Positions 1 through 9,823 of a stretch of DNA of 30,470 nucleotides are shown piece after piece. The position numbers and the translations under genes are program-made. Source of the DNA: Pelargonium nanum (taxonomy: Eukaryota > Streptophyta > Magnoliopsida > Geraniales > Geraniaceae); the NCBI GenBank assembly GCA_036897485.1, contig JAYMTF010000767.1, forward strand, positions 1 through 30,470. The letters run 5' to 3'. Within the stretch, counting starts at the first letter, position 1; each line of letters starts with the position of its first letter. The notes below the pieces were generated by a model, which saw nothing but the letters and a program-made list of their open reading frames with translations, was not told the DNA's origin and did not search any database.

Positions 1-1743
1 CGGGTCGCTCCGCTCCCACCAATTGATCACTTGGGTGGGTATGGATGAAAATTAATGAGGTGTCATCACCTCAATGGTTTGGCTTAGGTGAAGTCAAAAT
101 TTAGATGACTTAGATATTTTATTATATATATATATATATTAGGGTTGGTTTTCAATTGAAAAAAAAAAACTACGACTTGCAAAACATGCTTCATAGAGTG
201 CGGAAAATTTTGGGAACTTTGAGAATCATGTTAAAGTTTTTCAAAAAACTCAAACATGAATTTTGTTAATTTAACTTTTGAAAAATCATTTTTTGCATAA
301 ATCTAAAGGTATAATAATGTTTTTATATAAAAAAAAATGGTATGAAATCAAGTGAAAATCATCCAAATAAGATGTCAAAACATAAAGTTTGGATATTTTT
401 ATTTATTTCATTAACGACATGCAATGGAAACTTTGAACCCAGGAGAATGGGAGACTGATCATTTTGTATGAGTATATGACAATGTTAGTGAAATTCCGTT
501 AATTTTAATAGATTACAATATTAATAATAACTCATGGTAGCAAAGTGTTGTAGAGTGAAACATGAGATAATAAAATGCAAAAGAGTTATAACATAAAATT
601 ACAAAGATGGGTCGTATACATCAATCTTTTTACTTCCCAAGAAGAAATGAGAATAGGAAGAGATTTATATGCGATGACGGTAACATGATTTTCATTTCTC
701 ACCCATCAAGAGTATAACACATAGTAAATACTAAATATTTGTTCAATGACTGTGTGTGCTTGAAACACTTATTAAGATTCAATTAATTTAAATTTGGGTA
801 ATGACACTCTACTAGGTTTGTGTGTGCATATATTATATTTGATAGAAATAGTATTGTATCACAAAATTGTGTCTATATTATTATAATTCAAATATAATCA
901 TTTATGTTATTAGTAAATTAATTACAGACAATAAAACAAGATTTTTAGATGACATTAGTTCAAATCACCCAGACTCACTTAAGCCCAAAATCATATAAAT
1001 TAAACATCAAAATCGTTGTTTATTAAAGCTTACCTCTCATAATAAAGCACCATATTATGGAGAAAAATGGGTGCAATCAATCTATAAAAGAATTAGGTAG
1101 TATTAGATTATTGGAAATGTACCTAAAATTAAAAAGGAACCATAATGTTATTTAATTTCTCTATCTCTCTTTGTCTATCTACATTGTGCAATATACATCA
1201 TTCTTGAAAATACACAAATACTAAAAATGAGAAACTTGTAAGGCATTGAATATTTGAAAGATGGGTTTTTGGGATTTTTTTTCTTCTCTAGCATCATATT
1301 ATTTTAGTTAATAAATATCTCATATAATATTATTTTGTATACAATGTAATGGGTAGCATTTTTTGCACCACTTAATTAGTTAAATTTACATAACATTCTA
1401 AATAAATAAACACTTTATAGTATTAATATAAAAAAGCTTTCTTATAAGATATATATTTTCTTTAAAGACAATTTTTTCAAAAAAGAAAATATTTCAAAAT
1501 TCAAAAAATCATAATTAAATAGGCAAAGGTGTATTTTTTCATGGAATTTAATGCACCATTTACTAAGATGCCTCCACGACCCAACCTCAACTATATATTT
1601 AATAACCACAACATTAAATGTATCACAATTAATCAAAATCAATCAATTAATTCCAATTTTAAAAATAAAACAAAATAAATAATAAATCCAATATTTAATA
1701 TATTTTCATTTTTATTATAACGCCCATTTATTGATTATTTGAA
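1..1743. other. AT-rich intergenic DNA, upstream of CFL1-like gene
   Basis: No exon-like stretch is visible on either strand. The region is very AT-rich with a TA dinucleotide run at 123-139 and many A or T runs. The only longer open frame, on the minus strand near 1442-1642, has a composition expected of AT-rich noncoding DNA and matches nothing I know. The last few hundred bases presumably hold the promoter of the following gene. Confidence 0.6.
123..139. repeat. (TA)n microsatellite
   Basis: Uninterrupted TA dinucleotide run, seen directly. Such tracts are common and length-variable in plant intergenic DNA. Confidence 0.85.
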
Positions 1744-1750
1744 TATAAAA
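1744..1750 (+). promoter_or_regulatory. TATA box of CFL1-like gene
   Basis: TATAAAA lies 87 bases before the first ATG of the CFL1-like gene and is followed by a pyrimidine-rich stretch (CAATCTCTCTTTCTC), a usual plant transcription start context. A start about 30 bases downstream would give a leader of roughly 55-60 bases. No upstream ATG lies between the box and the chosen start. Confidence 0.6.
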
Positions 1751-1836
1751 CCCATCAATCTCTCTTTCTCACCAATCCTTCACTTTTCAAAAACAAACTC
1801 TTCGCAGAAACTTCTTCGAGTCCTTTCAACCCAGAC

Positions 1837-3275
1837 ATGGCCGCTGAAGTTAGCTCCTTGGTTCGTGTCCTCAATCGGTACAAGGAAGACCAGCATCATC
1901 GGACCGTCGGGAGCGATTCCGGCGGCGATGAATCGACGGCTCCGATCACCCGAGACCTGCTTGGTGGGTCCTTCAAGCTGCCTGAGACGCAGGAGCTCGA
2001 CCTCGATTTGCAGGTCCCTAATGGCTGGGAAAAGCGACTGGACTTGAAGGTTCGTCGATTTTCTCATCTGGGTTTTGTTTATTTCCCCAATTTATTGTGA
2101 TATGGGTGGTTGCTGTTTTGGGTCTTGTTTGTTTCCCGGGAAAATTAAGTTTTTGCTTTCAAAGTGATCATTTTTTGAATTGATTGGTTGGTTTTATTAG
2201 ATAAACGGAAAGTTGATGTTTTATTGATTGGATTGTTGTGGGTTTTCCATGAATTGTGCTATTTAACTATGCGCAATGGTTCAATACCAATTTCAGGCTT
2301 CAATTTTGTCCTGTTTGGTTTTTGAGAAAGTGGAAGAAAATGAACCATAGAAAAGTTTAGGCATATTTTGTTGATCAAACAGTTTTATCTTTGCCATATG
2401 AATCTTCAAATAGTTTATATTCATATTGTAATTTTGTTTGAATTCAAAGTATATGTATTGTTATTTATTTGATCAGATTTAATAGCAATTAATAGCTTGA
2501 CAATATGGATATTCAACTAATTTACTAATGTTCTTCAATGCTCTTTAACTACTAGTAATCACCCCCTTGTGTTCTTCAACAGTTGCTTTTAATTACATTA
2601 ATTCCTCCCTTGTAGAGCCTTGTATCATTAAATTATTTGGAAATTGAAATGGAAAATTTTGAATATATTTATTTGTTTTGTCCATTAATTGCTCAATACA
2701 GTTATGTGAATTGAAAAAGTGCCTAATGTGTTTGCTTTGAATGCATGCAGTCAGGGAAGGTCTACATACAGAGATGCAACTCTCCAAGCTCACCTTCTTC
2801 ATTGGACAACAAGAACCAAACCAACTCTGCATTTCCCAAGCTTCAGGATTTGAACAGCCCGCCTTCGCCATCAAAGAAATCGCCATTGAATCTTTTTGGC
2901 GAAGGATCGTTGGATCTTAAACTGGTCTCGTCGGTTCCATCCTCATCGTCGTGTAATTACCAAAGCGTGTGCACTCTTGACAAGGTGAAGTTTGCGCTTG
3001 AAAGGGCAGAGAAAGAGCCGTTGATCAGGAAACGAACGTCTATGTGGAAATCATCATCGTCTCCATCATATTCTTCGTCTTCGTCATCAATCCGAGAAAC
3101 CCACGAAGACGATGATGAAGATAGGTTTTCAATGTCCCCCGTTGCAGCTGGCTGCCCCGGTTGCTTGCTTTACGTATTGATTTCGAAGAATAACCCGAAA
3201 TGTCCAAGATGCAATTCAGTTGTTCCGTTGCCGAAGATGAAGAAACCTAGGATTGATCTCAACATATCCATTTGA
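1837..3275 (+). CDS. CFL1-like WW-motif / EAR-motif protein
   Basis: Two exons, 1837-2049 and 2751-3275, joined by a 701-base GT-AG intron in phase 0, give 245 residues. The start has a good context (GACATGGC). Seen in the protein: a WW-like half-motif at residues 60-79 (PNGWEKRLD, then GKVYIQR) split by the exon junction at residue 71; LDLDL at 54-58, DLNSPP at 104-109, LDLKL at 125-129 and a C-terminal IDLNISI, all of EAR type; a Ser-rich then acidic stretch at 172-195; and C206-X2-C209-X12-C222-X2-C225, which could bind zinc. The C-terminal PGCLLYVLISK...PKCPRC block is what I recognise from the plant CURLY FLAG LEAF 1 / GIR1-type families. CFL1 is known to act with HD-ZIP IV factors in cuticle and epidermis development; EAR motifs recruit TOPLESS-type co-repressors. 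A nuclear co-repressor role here is inference. The second Trp of a true WW domain is missing. Family call is firm; exact orthology is not. Confidence 0.85.
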
Positions 3276-4039
3276 ATCTTCTGATATATTATATGATCTT
3301 GTTGGTTGAAAGATGAAACATAGATTAGTTAGGAAATTGAAATAGAAGAGTATATAGATGATATGTAAGGGCATGGTGTTCAAGCCTTCATGGTTCTATT
3401 AGCAGCTTAGAACAGCTAATAGAATATTTCATGTTTTTTTTTTGTTCTTTTAATTTCTCTCTCAGCCTTCATATTCTTTTTCATTAATATACCTTGAGTT
3501 CTACTTTTCTTGTTTTGCAAGTTTACTGTACTGTTCTTGTTTTCTCTGACTATTTATCATCAATTACTATTCTATTCACTTCAAATTTGGATAAACTAAG
3601 TTCTGTCAATTCTGCAGAATATTTAGTGTTTCTTGGAATGTACTATCAGTTTAGCATTTATTTCTTTTCTTTGCAACTTCATTTTTATTTAAAATTTAAG
3701 TTCTCAGTAATATATATGGTGAAAACATTTAAATCCCAAAACCTCATTAGGGATTGAGTACAAGGCTCTCTATTAGCAAATGGACCACACCTCATTAAAG
3801 TGGAGATAGTGAGATCAATAGTAAGCATACAACTATTAAATATTAATACCCATTAAATTTCACATTCTTTTTCTTGCAAAAAAATGAATTTGATTTCTTT
3901 TTTCCTCACTGATAAAAGAACAAGAATCTACTCAAGAGTTGTGGCTTAATTGCTAACTGAGATTGTCGACTTAATAGGAGCATGATTAGTTTCAGACCGT
4001 AAAATGGATAAGGAGGATTACCTATGTTTACACTGGAAA

Positions 4040-4056
4040 AAGAAGAAGAAGAAGAA
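4040..4056 (+). repeat. (AAG)n microsatellite
   Basis: Five uninterrupted AAG units plus a partial one, seen directly, inside noncoding DNA. Confidence 0.85.
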
Positions 4057-4446
4057 ACTTAGTCACCCGAAAATGGATGAGAAGGATTATCGAATCGAAC
4101 AATATGATTAGTTGTACCAGTATTCTATAAGATCGGTTTCAAAACACTTGTCATACATAGTACTTGCAAAAGTTTGAAATACAATATAAACACAAAGATA
4201 AAATATATATGTATATCATTATCATACAAATTTGATACAAAACATCAAATTTTATGGGTGAATTAGAGCAAGTAATTAAGTAGAAGAAGGTTTATAGAAC
4301 AAATATGGGAAGGGCAATAATTTAGGTGATTGACTCATGGTTGGGATTTAATGTATAGAAAGGAGAGATGTACAAAATCTGGTTGTGTCCTATAAATGTT
4401 TGAAAACAGCATTCACCTACAACTTCAATGTCAAACTGATGCATGT

Positions 4447-4487
4447 TAAATGGCTTTAAGCTGCATGAAGCTAATTAAAGCCATTTA
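4447..4487. repeat. Perfect 12-bp inverted repeat (hairpin)
   Basis: TAAATGGCTTTA (4447-4458) and TAAAGCCATTTA (4476-4487) are exact reverse complements separated by 17 bases. The loop itself holds two AGCT tetramers that could pair, extending the stem imperfectly. It is too short for a typical plant microRNA precursor and has no match to a conserved microRNA that I recognise. Confidence 0.7.
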
Positions 4488-6347
4488 CTAGACCAATTCA
4501 TTTATATACCTAACTCTCATTTATTGTCTATTTATTTTCATCAGTCTTTAAAGTTGCCAACCTACCTTCTTTCTTTGGCCTTTTTTTTCTTCTTCTTTCA
4601 AATTTAGCTCCTCAAAAACAAATTATAATTAAGAAAAAATTAATTATAAGAAAATTTTAAAAAAAAATAACATTTCAATGTTCATAGGTAATTTTCAACA
4701 TGAGTGGAAAATATAAAATGTTTAATAAACATAAAAAATGATACCAACAAATATTAAAATATATTCGTGAATGTTTATTTTATGCATCTAGTTGTTACCA
4801 AAAAAATTATCTTAATGTGAAAACTATCAACTTAACGGGAGTTCGATCCATGATATATAGCTCGATTATTTCTTTTGAATAAATTTATGAAAATGAGTTT
4901 GTCAATATGAACATATTTTTGTGGTTGAAATAAAACAAAATCTTAGGCCCATGTTTGACCAGAACTCCAATTGCTTTGGTCTAAAGTGACATATGAAATT
5001 ATGATATTTAATCAATCAATGTCATGCGATAATAATTTTTTATAATTTTATTTATGGATCAAGCGTTTTGGAAGTAGTTCTAGCAATGATTAAGAATTTT
5101 GACGACAACAACGTGTTCATCAAAACATCTATGTTCACTTGTTTTGTTATCTATTTTTCTCATAATTCATATGTTTCTTTACTTCTCATAGACGACCCCC
5201 AAATGACACAATCTAATATTTAACCTTTTTATGTTTGAAGAGCTGAATCGACCGAAAAAAAGTTAGTCATATTTTTTATTCACTTATTCAGTTTAAACAT
5301 CTACTTAAAAATTAGACTCTCCACAATAAAAAACTCTATGCGTGCGCAGTTGCACATCTTACGCATGCTGAACACGGTGTTAATGATCACTGCATGGTGA
5401 TGGGATACACAGTTCCAAAAATTTATGAGACGAAAAACAAAGTTTTGACCAATTATGATGTTTTTTCTTTCTTTTGTTGGTGAAATGGGTTTGGATTTAG
5501 TTAGATCCAATATTGAAGGTCAAAAGTCAAAACCATATTAAATTGATAGTGAACTGATGTTTATCACAGAAAAGGGCACACAATATAATATATAAAAATA
5601 ATAATGTAAAATGTAACTAGTGCATGCAGTTCTTGAGTCTATTCAACAATTGTGTATTTATATATATTGTGGATGTAGGTAGGTGAGCCATAATCAACAA
5701 ACGTAATGCAATGGGTCCAAATTAATGAAAGATTGGTGTACACTATCACTTTGAATTTAAGAAAGCGTAGACTCGAAATATATGTCTGAGAAAAACAGTA
5801 AATGTTTATCAACAATTTAAGATCCAGAAATATATATTATTATTTGGTACTTGACTTGACTGTCAAGAAGAAGAAAAATATAAATTCTAAACAGTAACGT
5901 GCAATTTTAATATATGTTTTCTGAGTGTGTGTAAGTGTTGCAGAGAAAAAACAGAAGTCCATGCATTAAATAAGTTGATCAAATTAAATTGCAGGAAATA
6001 TATATATATAGTTTGTTATGTGCCAAAAGTGTGCATGGAGATTAAAAAAATGAATATAATTTGTTTGCTTATTTCCTAGAGATATTAGTGTTATTTATTT
6101 TGTCAAAATGAGTTAATGCAAAACATTTTGGATGATACCTAATGATAATCAACATCAAGATTTGGGTTGTCCAGAGTTAGGTTGGTTAAAGAAATGAGCT
6201 TAAAATATCCTCGTAAAGAAACACAAATATTTAAATATCACAATAACATGTGTGAGTGAAGAACAAAATAAACATCTACAAAATAAGTCTAATAATACTT
6301 TGAAATGCATAAAAAAGAAAGACCCCAAGAAGAACTTAAAAAGCCCT

Positions 6348-6379
6348 CACGTGCCTTGAATGACATTCGTTGCCACGTG
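6348..6379. promoter_or_regulatory. Pair of G-boxes (CACGTG)
   Basis: CACGTG occurs at 6348-6353 and again at 6374-6379, the second in the strong bZIP/bHLH context GCCACGTGTCA. Spacing is 26 bases start to start. No gene is recognisable within about 3 kb on either side, so the target, if any, is unknown. Confidence 0.45.
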
Positions 6380-9225
6380 TCACTCACTTATTATTAGTTA
6401 ATATCAAGAGCATTGTGCAAACGCATAGACACTGAATCGTTATCTCGCCATTTGCTGGAGGTGACTCAATGTGACTCGATCCTCCGTTGAGTACCCTCAA
6501 CTCCCCTCAGATTTTAACTATTTATAATATTTATCCACACAAATTTGAAGTTTGATCTCCGTTGGTACATTCCATCAAAATTTACATCTCAAAAATGTAT
6601 TTTTCTTGAAACATTAATTAAAGAATTATCGTTTTCCATGTACTTTATAATTATAGGTTTGTCTCTTCCCTGCGCAATAGGGTAAAATTAAGACCAAAAT
6701 GTAAAAACAAAAACTAATCTGGCAGATAATATGGTTGAACCATTAAATTGTTGAAAAGTGCATTTATCTGGATTTTGTGAAAGTATTAATTAAATTATAC
6801 ATGTACCAAACTAACATTAAATGCAAATTAATTTCATTGTGTTTGTATCACATCTCCACGTTTTTTTATCCGTTATGTTTCGTGATTATTGACAATTTTT
6901 TTAAAGGAAAAAAAAAAAAGCATTTGGGGGTAATAATATATTGCATTGTTATATCAATAATTAAGAACTGTTTGCTGTTTTTTTTTTTTTTTTTGCACAA
7001 TAATAAACAGCATAAACAAATAAATAAACAATAAATCTTCTGTTTTTTTTATTTTCAATGTCATGAAGAAGATGCACGTAACAAGCTACAAAAGGATCCA
7101 AGTATGACAACAATTTTTTTTATAAAAAAAAACAAGCATAAACATTAAAATAGTTTAGAGTATAACCAAACAATTAGTAAGTGAACTCATCCAAGACACA
7201 ATTAAAATGAATTCAAGCAGTTTTGTACCTATAAATTTATTCATACAAGTATGAATGTTAAATTCGTTGTTTTTGTTGATTTTTTTTATAATTATTATAA
7301 GGAAATATAATAATATTTAACAACTATATAATACTCTTATAAACAATATTTTTTCTAAATAATTTTAAGTCATGGGCTCAACCAATTTTGGGTGGCACAT
7401 CCAATGCCAAATTCAATTTGGGTGCTAGCTTGAAGGTGACACCATTATAGGTGGCCATAATTTTTGCATGGTTTTAGTTTCACTCCCATCCCATGTAGTG
7501 AATATGATTGGTCATCTACAATTTATTTATGGTGTGTTTAAATTAAATATGATATGGTATGTATATAATAAGATATATTGTAGGCTAGCTGCAACATCTT
7601 TTACCAAAAAGAAAAGTTGATGTGCATAGGTAGATTCAATGTCCAATCAATGAGATACAAAATAGTGATGAAAGGAATTAAGGATCTCACTTGTCTCTCA
7701 CTTGTGTAATTGTGTACAAGAAGCCATGCAACTTTCTCATCTACTCTCATTTTAGTTGCCAAATGATGGCATGTCTTAGGACCTTTATTGCTTCATTTAA
7801 AAGCTATAGCTCAACAATAACTAGTTGCCACCTTTTAATTTATATATGAAATTTTTGTTAATGTGCCAACCCATGCAAGTAGGAATTGATTGGCCTATTT
7901 TTTTAGAAGCAAGAACTTAAATGAATTGTTTGTTTATTAACTAGGATTATAAACATCATGTTACCTGCAAAATGTATGTTTCCTGCAAACCTAGCTACCA
8001 CTTTGACAATATTCTCCTCTTTAGCTTTTATGTCAATAATATTAGGTATGGATTAGTGCTAGTTTTGACAACACTAGTAATTTTAAGTCAAACTCAAAAA
8101 ATGATTACATTATTACGTCGTATAGTAAAATGCATATGAAGCTATAAACCGGTAACTTAAATGAAAAAGAAACATATTTTTGCATAATGGGTATTCATAT
8201 AATCACGAATTATCACTCATATTCAACTATATAATAGCGCCGTACACGTGATTTTATTTTTACATGTATATCTACAGTTGCATTAATAATATATAAAAAT
8301 AAATTATTGGACTGGTCAGCGTCACAAAATTAGATTGGTTCAACCAAAATGAACCTCCTTAGCATTATATTTATGACCACACGTGGAAATGCACGTATAT
8401 TGTGAAGAAATGGGTTGATGAGAGTCTAAAATATACAATATTGAAAATAGTTTTAATTAATAGTATTATATTAGGTGATATCGTAGGTATTTTGGTTGAT
8501 GAGGCAAAGAGAGTTGAAATGTCTAAAAGCAACCGAAACTTAATTATCGCAATAAATGTAATGCAATTAGGGGACCACTTTTAATTAATGTGCCCATCAT
8601 TCGTGTATATTAGGTTTAGACTTCTTTGGCTTGCTAAACTACATGCATGGCTTTTTTTAGAATTCATAAAACAAAATATTATATGATATACATAGACGTA
8701 CAAATGCTTTTTCATCAATTATTAATATATTTGTTTTATAAGTACGATAATAATATTAAGAATATGTCTCAAGAGATTGACGAGACTCCAACGTGGTCAT
8801 ATGTCTACACACATTAAATTATTGATGAACCTTAAAGAAAATAAGGAGATATTGGTTTGTACTTAAAGACAAGTTTTCACACTTAGATTTCATAGAACTG
8901 GACTTTCACATGATGAATTGAACGTAAGAACATAAATCATGAATACTATAATGTAACATACTTCTAAACAAAACTTAGTGGATGACTCTTGGATTTTACT
9001 TCGGATCATCTATATCGATCGAATCAGAAGCGCATAAATGAGAATTTTATAAAAAATTTGAGAGCTCAAAATATGTTGCTGGAGGGGATATATACACTCA
9101 TAAAGTAAAGATGCTCGTGATTGATTGTAGAGAATGACACATGAGACTTGATGTCACACTATGTCATGAGCTAAAGTGTTTTTTTTTTTTGATAACATAT
9201 GAACTCAAGTATTGAATTACTACAC

Positions 9226-9301
9226 CACGTGATGATGTCATGGTGAGGTAAAAATGATCTCACACGATATGACGATAGAGTTATTGATGACGTGTGACGT
9301 G
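9226..9301. promoter_or_regulatory. ACGT-core cluster upstream of NOC3
   Basis: A G-box CACGTG at 9226-9231 is followed at 9288-9301 by two head-to-tail copies of TGACGTG with no gap. ACGT cores of this kind are bound by plant bZIP factors. The cluster is about 520-600 bases before the NOC3 start codon, so a link to NOC3 is possible but unproven. Confidence 0.4.
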
Positions 9302-9543
9302 TCGATGACCAATATCATCATAGTGATGCAGTGAAGATGTTACCATCCTAGAATTCTCGAGGCGTTAGTGCCTTGAAGGTCACCGGAAGACCAAGTTTAG
9401 GAGGTTGCACTTGGGCGTACCATACTTAAAGCCTTCTCTCATACTTATATGCATAGCGTAAAACGAGAGTTTGAGAAGTTAGTAATTCAGGATATACCTC
9501 AAACAAGCCTTAATGTTATTTATGATCTGATGAAAAATTGCTT

Positions 9544-9681
9544 GGCCCAATAGTAGTCAAGAAGCAACTCACCTTGGGCTAGGCCTGATAGCAATTTTCT
9601 TGACATGGATATATTGGGCCTGAAAGGCCCATTCATTTTAAAATTGTTGAGTTAACAGTCAACTGTAGCCCATTAAGCCCA
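9544..9681. promoter_or_regulatory. Site II cluster, NOC3 promoter
   Basis: Six TGGGCC/T motifs occur in 138 bases: GGCCCA at 9544-9549, TGGGCT at 9575-9580, TGGGCC at 9615-9620, GGCCCA at 9626-9631, AGCCCA at 9667-9672 and AGCCCA at 9676-9681. Site II motifs bind TCP-type factors and are typical, together with a telo-box, of plant promoters for ribosomal-protein and ribosome-biogenesis genes. This fits the downstream NOC3 gene and marks the promoter with good confidence. Confidence 0.75.
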
Positions 9682-9758
9682 GTTACGATTTTATTTTACA
9701 TTTGATAAATTATTATGTATAGTTTTTATTTTCTTTACAAGCTCAGAAATTTTCCGTT

Positions 9759-9766
9759 AAACCCTA
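9759..9766 (+). promoter_or_regulatory. Telo-box (AAACCCTA)
   Basis: AAACCCTA lies 65 bases before the NOC3 ATG, probably at or near the transcription start or in the leader. Telo-boxes in this position are known from plant ribosome-biogenesis and translation genes and usually act together with site II motifs, which are present just upstream. Confidence 0.7.
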
Positions 9767-9823
9767 GCAAAGCCCCGAAACGCACAACTGCCATAGCCGT
9801 AGCAGCTTTCAGTGGTGAGCTCG

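Larger units (their letters stand above)
3276..9540. other. 6 kb AT-rich gene desert
   Basis: No supported gene. The first ~200 bases after the stop are presumably the 3' UTR of the CFL1-like gene. Visible content is an AAG microsatellite (4040-4056), a perfect hairpin (4447-4487), paired G-boxes (6348-6379), poly-A/T tracts around 6908-6990, and an ACGT-core cluster at 9226-9301 upstream of the next gene. Short open frames such as those near 5301-5510, 6777-7034 and 8402-8584 have no recognisable similarity and look like chance frames. Confidence 0.6.

Noticed and set aside
1780..2067. Minus-strand and alternative plus-strand ORFs overlapping CFL1-like exon 1
   Set aside because: Shadows of the coding exon; only the frame from 1837 continues sensibly across the intron.
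4847..4860. GTTCGATCC resembling a tRNA T-loop
   Set aside because: No matching acceptor stem, D-arm or anticodon arm upstream.
8402..8584. 60-codon plus-strand ORF
   Set aside because: Short, AT-biased, no recognisable motif and no gene-like context.
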